NCBI GenBank assembly: GCA_032207245.1
Contig: CM063502.1
Coordinates: 132,831,205 to 132,895,204 of the forward strand
Direction: 5' to 3'
Origin: Pardosa pseudoannulata
Taxonomy: Eukaryota > Arthropoda > Arachnida > Araneae > Lycosidae
DNA: 64,000 bases
Position 1 is the first letter of the stretch; the number at the start of each line of letters is the position of its first letter. The notes under the pieces were generated by a model. It was not told where the DNA came from and did no database searches. It saw nothing but the letters and a program-made list of their open reading frames with translations. Below are positions 43,076 to 54,056 of this stretch, in pieces. The position numbers and the translations under genes were made by a program.

Positions 43076-43099
43076 AACACAAAATTTTTAAGACTAAAA

Positions 43100-44628
43100 G
43101 ATAGATAAATAAGAATTCACTATTTCAGTTCCAAGCTAAAACAAGTACAACTTCAAAAATAATTTTTGCATAAGAACAAATTTAAAGTAAGTTAACATAA
43201 ATGAATTACTGTTATTAGTGTGTTTGCAAACTATTAAAGATTACAATAAAGTTTTATTTTATTAAAACTCTCTCACAGTTGAGAGATGTACTACGTTATC
43301 TCAGTCAGGACGTGGGTGTACCCTAAGATAGCGGTTTTTAAGCGTAGTCCCATATTGACCCTGTTGTATGTATATTTGATGAGCATCTTCACTCTTATTT
43401 GTAGAATCCGCCTCAATTTGTACGGCCCCCGACTAGCTGTGAGTCCGACCTGTATGTCTTGCAGGCACAGACTATTAGCCTAGTCATCAAGGTTAGTCTT
43501 TTAATATTACCAAGATCTTCATAAATGTTTTATTGAAACAAACATAGCATATCATCTTCTAATAATTTGATCACTGACGGGCCTACTGTGAAATATGGTT
43601 GTGACATCATATCCCACAAAAAAAATTTAAAAAGATTTCTTAAATACGACAATGATAAATTAATAATAGCAATAAGAGCTGTTTCATACAAAATAATCCT
43701 TAAATGTATGTGCACTTTCTACAAAATTAAAAAAAAAAAGTAATTGACAAACCGAAACTTGTGTAATGGGCAGGCTCAAAAACGTAAGAGCGCTATTTGC
43801 CATTTGAAAGTGGTACCAGATTTCTTAAGTCATATTTTTGTTCCCTAATGCCTTAAGAACACTGAAAACACAATAACGTCTTTAAAAGTAACACAATAAA
43901 CTAAAATAATTAAAAATCACCTTATGCGCTTCCCCCCTCCTTTTTTTCTTTTTTTTAAGAATGTTTACATTGTAATTTTTTAGATGTTTATATCCTTACT
44001 CTTCTGCACGAAGCAGTACGGTTCAAACGCTAAGCCGAATTCTGGGGATTACGCTATTTTTTGCATTTTATCATACAAGGTGAAAATATATAAGCAATTA
44101 AGATTTATAGTTGATTAAACTAATGAATTTTTTTATTAATTCACTAATTTGCAAATCTATTTATTTTTGTCCCTCATATTTAATTTTCTATCCCCATATT
44201 TTGGATATTTATGACATACAAATATTGGTATACAATTTTTGTTACATTCCAATAAACTAATAAGAACTGACACAGTTAAATACTAATGCTCTTAAAAGTC
44301 TAAATGTACCGAGATTTATACAAAAAAAATATATAAAAAAAAACCCATGGTGTATTTGCTCGAAAGAATTATTGTGTTCTATATCTACAAGGTGATGCTG
44401 ATAAATAGAAGTTTATTCCCTCTCAAAAATAGAAAATACCTTTGAGTATTAACTAGTTCATTTATTATTAGAGGCTTTTAAGCATTACATCAACTATATG
44501 ATAACTGCTTTGCTATTTACTTATTGTTGTCATCTATAATACAGATGAAATATTTCTTAAAAGGAATAGACAGAAATTCTGTAATATGCATGATACTACG
44601 ATGGGTAGACCAAAAAGAATTGTCAAGT
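43100..44628. other. AT-rich stretch, nothing recognised
   Basis: A somewhat GC-richer block at 43,270-43,500 ('gtcaggacgtgggtgtaccc' and following) looks like part of an unidentified repeat. No supported gene. Confidence 0.5.
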
Positions 44629-44636
44629 AAAATAGG

Positions 44637-44824
44637 TGTGATTTGGCTTGGTCTTACTAAGGTCTACTTTTTTGCAACACGAAAGCTTATGACAGTGGGT
44701 GAAACTTACTGCTTAGAACCGTTTCCAAACGGCTATGAACATCCATACCTCAGTGAGATTCGAGCCCACAAATTTCGGTATCGAAGATCAGCTCCCTAAC
44801 CATATGGCCATCTATCGGCCAAGG
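44637..44824 (-). mobile_element. tRNA-headed SINE, copy 4
   Basis: The same family as the other copies: minus-strand A-box region (GATGGCCATATGGTTAGGGA), a B box with one change (GGGCTCGAATC), the shared body and the CCAAGCCAAAT tail. AAAATAGG flanks it at 44,629-44,636 and 44,825-44,832, a perfect 8-base duplication. Confidence 0.85.
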
Positions 44825-44832
44825 AAAATAGG

Positions 44833-46663
44833 AAGGTCATAATCAGGGCCTGCTCTACCGCTCTTCCCGCCCCACGATAAAAATTACTACAAAACTTTCC
44901 GTAGGATGTGAATTTTCAAGTAGTGTATGGCCATAAAATATATATTTTACTCATCTTATAAATATAACTACACTGATTGGTTATTCTTATTACCATGAAT
45001 TGTTTAAACGAAACATTCAGTCATGTAAGCCCATGTCACCCTTAATATAGTAGTATCATAACCAGCCTAACCATTTTTCCTTTAGTAATAGGGCAGTGAA
45101 AATCGTGTCAAAACAGTTATACTTTCATGTTTCGACGGCCGTCCATATAATTGTTACAAATCTTTATGCAGCTCCAATGCGCTGCATAAAGATTTGTTAC
45201 ATTGTTGTATTAAAAGTTACATGCTCGTATATTATAAATTTTACATGTACTAGATGGTATTTTAATTTAATTTAATAAAAAATTAATAAAATAACTATGT
45301 TCCAGGCTTCCAAGCTATAAAACATATTTTATAGATTATTTTTATACGATATTTTTTCTAAAAGAAAAGTACTTTTCAATTTCCAATAAAAATGCCACCT
45401 GTAAAATATGCCGCATGTGGTTCCAGTTTGTCTGACTGCAGGACAACTCTTGGATGCTGTACCCAGAATGGGTCGCAGGAGCCGAATCTCCTCTGAAATT
45501 ATATTATTTAAAGAAAAATTCAGAATTTTTAGTCTGCTAATTAGATATGTTTGCATAAATTGATGCGCTATATGACAGTTATAATACATAATGATATTCT
45601 TCAGCGTGTGAAAATACCCGTAGGCTAATTCTATCATTACATAGAAATAAAATTCTGTAAAACTAATTTTTTCAAATTCTAACAGTTTCATAAAATTAAT
45701 TATACTTTATATTGCTCTTAATTTCCTTTTAATTTCATAAAGTTTATATGCACCCACTCCAATTTTTCTTGTGACCTAATACTCATTATAATATACATTT
45801 GTGTCTTTGTTGTTTAGCTTAAGACCACCAAAAATTATCAAATAAAAGTTGAATCGGAACAAAAAGTCCCTAATAGATGTAAATGATTATCAAAGAGATC
45901 GTGTTCTCGTGGTATCTCGTGTCATTTTCAAATGCTATTCAGAATATAAGAATAAAAATAATTTAAAAAAAGGTTGCAGATTAGTGAACAAGAGGCAAGA
46001 CTTTCTATTTATTAAATTTGATCAATTTATGCTATTAATTTAGAGCAAGAAATGTATAATTATTTATTATTTATGGCAACAATTAAAATAATTGTTGTTA
46101 TTAGCACTAATAGTTTTTAACGCATTTCTTATTGAATCTCTTAGCAATTTCATTTATTAAAAATAAAAATAAAATAAAATAAAATAAATAAAAAATAATA
46201 ATTGTAAAAAAATAATTACTTGTATAGGTTGGATCCCCTCCCCCCAAAATATAAATAAATAAATAAATGACGGAATATTGGTACAGGAATCGTAACATGA
46301 TCAGAGAGAAACAATTAACTAAACAGGAATTTACAGAACTATAAAATGATAAAAGTCAGAGTTCTATCGTCTTTGTATTCTCCAGAAAGGTAAATTTAAA
46401 ATTCCAAAATTTTATAATTTATGTTACAATTTTTTACTATAAACATTTATAAGAGTAAGAAATTAACCCCCAGAAGTATATATTCAACTTTTTAAGCTTT
46501 CAATGGGTTACTCTGCAGAAAATTTTGAAACTTAAATGTAACAATTCATCATAGAAATCTCATACTTTCTCAAAATTGATTTCTTTATGTATCTTTGTGT
46601 AGATCGATTTTACAATATTGACTAACAAGGTAGTTTTATTTGCGTTTAAAGTATGTTGTATAC
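44833..46663. other. AT-rich stretch with one compact hairpin
   Basis: No supported gene. The hairpin at 45,156-45,197 is listed separately. The frame at 45,329-45,691 has no recognisable domain. Confidence 0.6.
45156..45197. repeat. Compact hairpin, 17-bp stem and 8-nt loop
   Basis: acaaatctttatgcagc at 45,156-45,172 is exactly complementary to 45,181-45,197, with the loop tccaatgc. A few further pairs can form outside. Confidence 0.8.
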
Positions 46664-46671
46664 ATTATGGA

Positions 46672-47095
46672 CAGGGCCCGATCAAGGCAAAGTTAGGCCC
46701 AGGGCCTGGTAGTTTTTCGCCCCCCCTACCCTCCTTTCAAGGAAAAAAAAGTTTATAAAAAAGGATACAAACGAATATTTTTGAAGGAAAGTTTATATTA
46801 ATTTTTTTATGTTTACGTACTTTTGTAGTACAGTCGAATGCCAAAAATCTGTATATCCTCAAGGATGTAAACTGTGTGTGTTTTAGATAAAACTGTCAAC
46901 ATTTTAACTGTTTTTGTTTAATTTCTGAATAAGGTTTCATGAAATATTACTTGAAGAAGTAACAAAAAACATTTTCAAATTTTGTTAATTAAATTATTTA
47001 AAATTTAATAATTAAGTACCAAATTTTAGGCGCCCTCCTAAAATTAGGGGGTCCAGGGCCTAGGCCCAGTCGGCCCGTGCTTTAATCAGGCCCTT
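46672..47095. mobile_element. Non-autonomous hAT element (MITE)
   Basis: The 424-base unit begins CAGGGCCCGATCAAGGC. Its right end, read on the minus strand, is AAGGGCCTGATTAAAGC, an imperfect inverted repeat of the type common in hAT MITEs. A second, inner pair (CCCAGGGCCTGG / CCTAGGCCCTGG) extends it. ATTATGGA stands immediately outside both ends (46,664-46,671 and 47,096-47,103), a perfect 8-base target duplication. The AT-rich middle has no coding frame. Confidence 0.88.
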
Positions 47096-47103
47096 ATTAT
47101 GGA

Positions 47104-48060
47104 ACATAATTAACATTTTATGTATCTTAACGGTTGAAACACACCCAATTTAGTATTCTAAAATACTATTAGAATAATGTTGAAGCTCTAATACCTAATG
47201 TTGTCAATGAAATACATGCTAAAGATATTATTAAACTCATTTTTAACTTGTAAATGGCACCTATACTTCTTTTAAGAATATAGATAGATTTATTCGTTCA
47301 TTTGTTTCCTGCATGGGCTTTTTTTTAACCTTGAAAATACACTTGTTAAGTATTTGTAAAATTATTGCCGATAGGTGGCACTTTGGTTTTCAGCGCTTAT
47401 GTGTGAGTCGCTGGGACAGAGGCTACTACGCAGCCACGGATAAGACAGTATGCCTCTTATTGCCACACGTTGCGTAAAAATGTATGTTTTTTTTTTATTT
47501 GTGAAAAGTATTTGTTAATTAAATGTGTGTGGAATTTACAGTCCTCAACTAATCCGACGAATATTCACTGTTTTGTTCTGTATTGCTTAAGTAAATATTA
47601 TTACATGAAAAATTAACGTATGTATCCCATATTTATGACTTTCTTTAGATATTTAACTGTAAAATATTTTATGCAACCAGACTTTTCTTTTTGTTGCCAG
47701 TTGACAACAATACGCATCAAGTTCCTCTAAGCTTAGAAAATAATAAGCAGTATTGGTTTTATCTTCTTCTATATTCAACAGACGTAGTTTATTTTTGTAG
47801 TAGTTTATAATTGTAGTTTATTCTTTTTAAATGTATATACAGTCAGCTTCATGCACTTCTTAAAGATTCTGACAATGGTTTAGTGGACACAAGTAATTCA
47901 CTTTTGTAGTAGTTTATAAATGTAGTTGATTTTTTAAAATTCATGTGTGTTTAATATATCAAATTTTATCAAGAAAAATTAATATGTTAATTAAAGCCCA
48001 GTGTTGCCGATTGGCAACAAGCCATTTTTAAAACGTAACCAACACTTAAAGCAATAGAGC
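47104..48060. other. AT-rich stretch, minor direct repeat
   Basis: 'tttgtagtagtttata' then 'tgtagtt' occurs twice, at about 47,795 and 47,905. A GC-richer part lies at 47,370-47,470. No supported gene. Confidence 0.55.
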
Positions 48061-50390
48061 AATGAGGAATTTTCATGTTTTCTAATTTTATTTTTAAACA
48101 ATAGCAGACAGAAAAGTAAGCAGGACAGTGCCTTTTTTCATTTTGTTTGGGGCCCTAATTAGGGATTTCTAATGGGTTTTATATCGGACTCTTTAACGTC
48201 TCTCGAAAACGCTACTTTTCCTCCGCCTAGTTTGTGACGTCACAGTTCATGAAAACACGGTCTCCTATGTTGTTTACATGGGAGAAGGTGACTTTTTAAT
48301 TTGTTTCTGTTCAAAGAATCACATAAATAGAATTTTTTTTATTATGTTTGACGTTAAAAGTCATATTCTAAATACTATATTGTGCCACTCTGTACGAATA
48401 CAACTAATTGTAGTGACGAGATATTTTTCAGCTTTCCAAAGATCCCAGTATACGTAAAACTTGGACTAATGTTATGAAAAGAGATGAGAAATTAAACCCC
48501 AAATTATCCTAAAAATCATCTCTTTGGATTTCTGATAACCATTTTACTATAATTAAACCTGTATTATTTTTTTAATATTACATTTAAAAGTGCTGTTGGT
48601 TAACCAGTACTGTTTTTACTTTAAAAACATCCCTCATTTTGGAGTATTTTCACAAAGCTTAGTTACTTTATAATGAGTTTATGAAGAAAGATATAAATTG
48701 CAATAGTTAACTTTAAAAAATTATGTATTGTCAAGGTATTTAAATATTTTTGAGAGATACCTACTTTCTTAAATATAGAGGTTCACACTGTGACAGCTTT
48801 CAATTCAATTGGAGAGTAATTTGAAAAAAAAAATGTATATTTTTTTAAATACTCATCTGATATTATTTGAAAAATGTAAATTTAATTCCAGAAACTATAT
48901 ACTTTTTTTATTTAACATTTATATTAGGCTATAAAAATGTATTAATGTTTAATATATAAGTCAAAAGTAATACAATCTTTAAATATAAAAAAGTACTATG
49001 AAGAATCTGAACAATGCATACATTTCAAATAGTAATTTGTGATTTTTTTTTTAAATAAATAGTAAAGTGAATATATATTTATAATTAAAGTACAACCACA
49101 AAATATCAGTTTCATATTTCAGCACAAACAAATAAAATCATATTCATAAATACATACATCATTATTTCCATCTACCATCAAACACAGGTTCTATATGCAT
49201 AAAACTGGCCAATATATATTTACTCTATTCCTATTTTGCTTCTTGTTTGTTTAAATTTATGGGCCCAAGTTATTCGTGAAGCCTATACTACTCCTAAAAT
49301 TAACACTAAATCAAAAGTGCACAGGCCGTACTGTTATATGTACATATCAATTTATGCTAATATAATTTTATAAAATTTCTTTATTCATTTCTATAAATTA
49401 TTTAATAACGAAACTTTAATGCAATACAGCCATGATTGTTTTATGAAAATAATTCATGAAATGAATCTATTTTGAATGTAAATATAAAATAAATAGTATT
49501 TTGTATACAAAAAAAGTAAACCTTTAGGAAATATAATAAATGGGGATTTTTACAATGGTGATCTTTATAATCATACATGATGAGAGTTTTAACACATAAG
49601 AAGTGTTTTGATTCAAGAATGCTTTTTAATATATTTCCAACAACATTATTAAAATACTTTTCAGATATTTTTTATTTTACCAGATCAAAATAACATTGAT
49701 AAATAACTTCCAATTAAAATAAATATAAATGCCTTCTCTAATTTATCATTTAAACATTACTTCTATCTCAATATATAAAACGTGATACTGCAACAAAAAA
49801 TGTGTATGCGTATATAAATATAAATATGTTTGACTTGTTGTGTCTACAAACAGAATAGCTGTGGTTAGTATTAATAGAGCACTTATATATTTGAAGTAAA
49901 TTAAAATAAATTGAAAAATATAAAAAATAATTTTACATATCTTTAGGTTTAGATTCCTCGTTTTTCTGCTTCTATTAAATCCAGATTATTTACAAAAACG
50001 AAAACATTCATATGTTGTAAATTTTCGGATTGTTCTTTGGTAAGAGAGACATTTTATACAAATGTAGATACATATATTATCAAGATTGATAAAATTATCA
50101 TAAAAGTCGGAGTAGAAATAATTATTGAAGACTAGAAAATTTTAAAATACGTGCAAAGCAGAATCCGGAAATAGAATGCACTTGCTAACAAAGATGTCAA
50201 CATTGAACTGTGACGTCACAACTAATTACGGAGCGCTTTCAAGACAAGTGGTTTTCTCTTAACTTTAAAATTAATAAATTCACTTTTTTTCATTTATGCA
50301 TTTTTGAGAGCATTTTTGGAATTAACGAGTCTGGAATTACCAGAAAAATATTAAGTTGTTCCATTTCCCCACATGTGCAAATTCCTCATT
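48061..50390 (+). mobile_element. THAP-domain DNA transposon, copy C
   Basis: AATGAGGAATTT ... AAATTCCTCATT ends, 2,330 bases. It is similar over its whole length to copy A in opposite orientation; for example, the reverse complement of 9,780-9,935 resembles 49,845-50,000. The decayed THAP exon at about 48,385-48,545 still shows SKDPSIRKTWTNVMKRDEKL. No catalytic domain is visible, so A and C look like two copies of the same decayed or non-autonomous family. Confidence 0.78.
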
Positions 50391-51199
50391 GCGCGAAACG
50401 TCACACAGCAGGTCCGTGGGTTGTCAACGTCGTCTGCTATACTCACTTGAACGTCGTTGGGCAAAAAGCGCATTACGTTCTCATTCGTTTACCCGTCCGT
50501 AAAAGCATTTTTATACTAAAATAAATTATTGGAAATAGGTGGGTTTTATTATATTATTCTTATTATATTAATTTTTATATCTTTACCAAGTAAATGATAC
50601 TGTAGAAATGAAGAAATTTATTTCAGACTGACTATTAATATTTCAATTAAAAATAGATTTATTTAACTGGAAGGTTAATGAATGTGCAGAAAACATTACA
50701 TACTAGAATTGCTTGATATGTATCTCTGCATGAAATTTAATTTTATACATTTTGAAAACCATTATAAAGTTTAAGTTTAGTTTTCTCAAATATTTGATAT
50801 TCATTGATACAAAATTTTACTTTAGGTTTTATTTAGCTTCTCAGTAGAATAATTCAGTTTAATTTAATGCAGATTATATAACTTTTCTGAATCACTTTAT
50901 TGTTCTGCAGGGTTAATAAAAACGTTCACATGGAACAATATCATTAATAATTGTAAATTTTTAGATATTTAAATAATTTTAGTAAAATTTGCTTTCTATC
51001 CACAAATAGTGAAGTTTGAATTTCATTCATTTTTTGGTTATTGAATGCATATGTATAGATGTTTGTGTACTTGGTATATCAAATATCATTTACTGCAAAT
51101 TTTATTTATTTTGAATTAGATCACATCCCATTCATCTACTTCCTTTTACTGATTTTTTACTCTACTGGTATCATTGTATTAGTTAAAGATACTAAACAG
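50391..51199. other. AT-rich stretch, nothing recognised
   Basis: Only a short GC-richer patch at 50,390-50,480 stands out. It may be the end of an older repeat. Confidence 0.5.
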
Positions 51200-51366
51200 T
51201 TGTTGTGCAATCAACTGCACAAATCGTTATCAAATGGTAAATGGCAGAGCATTTTTTAAATTTACCCTAGATTTATCCAGGAGAGAAAAATGGACTAAAG
51301 CAGTAAAGAGAAAAAATTGGATTCCCATAAAATCATCAGCTATTTGTGGTGATCAGTTTCAAACAG
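51200..51366 (+). CDS. THAP zinc-finger exon with splice sites
   Basis: An open stretch between an acceptor (tactaaacag, ending at 51,199) and a donor (GTTAGG, from 51,367). It encodes CCAINCTNRY, then GRAFFKFTLDLSRREKWTKA and SSAICGDQF. THAP fingers have C-x2-4-C, 35-50 residues, then C-x2-H. Here the spacing (42 residues) and the key tryptophan fit, but the last ligand is Q (CGDQF instead of CxxHF), from a single base change. No other exons were recognised. It could be an exon of a host THAP gene or of a THAP-bearing transposon; the similar exon/donor layout in THAP copy B favours neither clearly. The missing ligand would weaken zinc binding. Confidence 0.6.
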
Positions 51367-52002
51367 GTTAGGATGATTTTCTTGTAATGAATTTGTAGCA
51401 GCATAACTATTATGATTTTTTAAAGTATTTTCCCATTCTTTATAGCCCAAGATATTTTTAATTAGTTTTTAAAAATCGGACATTTAAGGGTTAATTTAAA
51501 AAATGTATTCCACTGTAAAAGTTTTTTGTTAAGTTAAATTTTAGCAACTTGGTAGGCTATTATTAAAAACTTTACAATTCATGTGGTTACCCAATAAAAG
51601 TAAAAAAAAAAGCTGTAAAATAACTTTCGAACTGACGTGAAATTACTGAATAAGCTTACTATCAATATGCTGGTATCAATTTTATTATTCTATTTCAGAT
51701 CATTCGTAAAATTTATTTAAGTTTCAAAGTGACCTACTTGGTACTAATAACGCAGACAGTAGTTCTCATAAAGTTCACATTTATAAAAATATACTTCTAT
51801 AAAGCCTTCTATAAAGTTAAAATATTTTGTTAATGTATATGTTTGATGTATATTTAATACAGAAATTAAAAATGATTCATGGGTATTGAAAACTGTTTTC
51901 TACCTGCTTAAGGCCTCATCTCACCATTGTTGCTGAGAGCTAATTGTAGATTATTTACAATATAAATGTACGACACTTAATCTATGATTACTTCTAATCG
52001 AT
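51367..52002. other. AT-rich stretch, nothing recognised
   Basis: No open frame with a recognisable domain follows the THAP exon here. Confidence 0.55.
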
Positions 52003-52005
52003 TAA

Positions 52006-52148
52006 GGGCCGATCCCACCAAAGTCGTTTAATGGCTAACTACGATTAGCCACGATTAACCCTGGTGCCAACCAATGGGGGAACGCAGTTTTCCGTTTAAA
52101 CCGAGATTAATCACAGATAGCGTTAAACGACTTTGGTGGGATCGGCCC
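52006..52148. mobile_element. PIF/Harbinger-type MITE
   Basis: Perfect 25-base terminal inverted repeats (GGGCCGATCCCACCAAAGTC, then GTTTA) at 52,006-52,030 and 52,124-52,148. TAA flanks each end (52,003-52,005 and 52,149-52,151), the three-base TWA duplication of PIF/Harbinger elements. Only 143 bases in all, with no coding sequence. Confidence 0.88.
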
Positions 52149-52151
52149 TAA

Positions 52152-53840
52152 GGTGAAGTATACACTCAACCATGACTGAGTTACACATTTTATAATAGAA
52201 ACGTGTAAATAAACATTTCAGAGTACTGCTGATATAAACTGCCGAAAAAGACGCAGTTTTTTAATTTAAAATGAACAAAAACTGGTTTTTGTTTTGATGT
52301 GAAAATATCTATTGTTAAAGGTTTTAAATATTTTTAGATATTTAAAACATGGTTCTATTGCATCTTGAACTTAAATTATTCTTCTCCGGAAATTGTGAAA
52401 ATAAAAATCTATACTCACTCTCTAGCTATTTATATTTCCCAGTATACAAATCAAAAATATTAAGAATTGAAGAATAAATAGGAATATTTGCTTAATTGAA
52501 TTGCTTAAGTGAATTTTAAGTCTAAAAAAAGAATATTTAAGAGAGAAAAATCTAAAATCGATCGAACTTCTAAAACAAGTTATTACTGATAATTGAAAAA
52601 TAATATTTTTTATATGACTTTTTTATATATTGGATTTTTATATTGGATATATTATTTTATATTGGATTTTTTTTATTACGGCACGCTATACATTATAACA
52701 AATTACAAAATGAAACATCGTTTAAAGACGTAAATACACCATAGACGTAAAAACAATTGATTCCTGACGTAGTCAACCAGTCATTTAAAATTCTATCTTG
52801 AAAATCATCGATAAACTAGCCGTAAGCTCAGTTTCGTTCTCGAAATAGAACATTTTAGGTTCATCTCTCTACATTCAGTTACGTATACATTAGCTAATCG
52901 AAGATTTAATTTTTAATGGAGAAATAATCCCTTACTTTCGTATGAGAAAACAGTTTTAAAAAATTAGATGTATACTGGAGAAAAAGTATTAACTGGTTAA
53001 TACTAAATTTAACATTTATTAAAATAAGGCTTGTTTAAACTTTGATGAAGAGAAATGGTGTCACATGTAATGCATTTAATATCGATTGGAAGATGTTTAT
53101 AAATCCCTATGACGTCATTTTTCACATGCTGGTTTCTTAACGCTTAACCAAGGATCCGAATATATTTCCGTAAATTTTAGCTTGCCCAAAATCAGAATTG
53201 TATGTGTTATACATTTGAATATGCAATTTAGTGAATTTTAAGTCTAATAACGAGAAGAAAAAAAATTATTCAGTGTAGGAGGGGGAAGGAAGGTAATCAA
53301 CTTTCTGGTTATACGAAATAAGAGCCTTACACTCTAAAAATTTCTATAGATTCTCTTAAAAAGTAAGGTATAAATGTAAGAGGTGTATTAACAACAATTC
53401 TTTAAATGTCTTTCATTAAAATTTTGTTAAATATCCACCATTTTAAGAAAAAAGTAAAATACAATTTACTTCGAAATTTTCATTCATTCATCAAATATAT
53501 AGTGCTTTTGTAGTTTTAGAGGTGTTTTAACATGAACAATACCTTCTTTTTGTATTTCTGACTTTTCTATTTAGTAACACTATTTGGGTAAAACTGAAAC
53601 CCGTGAACTAGTGCAAAATATTTTAATGTTTGATTTTATTTACTTTTAAAATAAAAAAATTATATCTTATGATGTTTTCTGTTACAGCTATTTTATTTAT
53701 GGCTATTGACATACTGTATTATTTTAAATTCTGTGAAATTCTTCTCCCTATATTTCATAGTTTTTTTTTCTCAATGGTTAAAATTCATTCTAAAATTAAC
53801 TGTAAATCGTTGTCTATCATGCATTCATGACGTCATATGC
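52152..53840. other. AT-rich stretch, nothing recognised
   Basis: No supported gene or repeat ends. The frames at 53,630-53,921 have no recognisable domain. Confidence 0.55.
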
Positions 53841-53849
53841 TCCCTATCC

Positions 53850-53993
53850 ATTTATATGCTGAACGACTATTTCCCATCAGCCACTGCTTCCTCATGTCCG
53901 CCATATCGTTGTTCGGGCTAACACGGACTTAACAGTAGGAAGTAGCACAGTGGTGTGCAAGCAGGCATATTGGGGAAACCGAATCGCGGCCCC
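53850..53993 (+). promoter_or_regulatory. Likely promoter / 5' UTR of the MED26-like gene
   Basis: Base composition shifts to GC- and CpG-richer sequence over about 150 bases directly upstream of the first ATG. A CCGCCAT motif at 53,898-53,904 resembles a YY1/Pho site, which is common at housekeeping gene starts. No TATA box is evident. The exact transcription start cannot be placed from sequence. Confidence 0.4.
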
Positions 53994-54056
53994 ATGCAGC
54001 ACTCGCCATACGAAATAAAAGACAAGTTATTACAAGCTCTGGACCACGAATATAAT
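53994..54056 (+). CDS. First coding exon, MED26-like (partial gene)
   Basis: ATG at 53,994 is the first ATG in this frame after the GC-richer leader and encodes 21 residues including SPYEIKDKLLQALDHEYN. The exon ends exactly at a strong donor (GTAAGTGTC) after a complete codon. Mediator subunit 26 proteins begin in this way, with a short tail and then IRDRLLQAID in the first helix of the TFIIS N-terminal domain. MED26 links Mediator to elongation factors at RNA polymerase II genes in the nucleus. The next exon should continue the helical bundle; I did not find it in the remaining 10 kb, so a long intron is implied. The match is short, so the call depends on position and splice site as well as on similarity. 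Confidence 0.6.
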
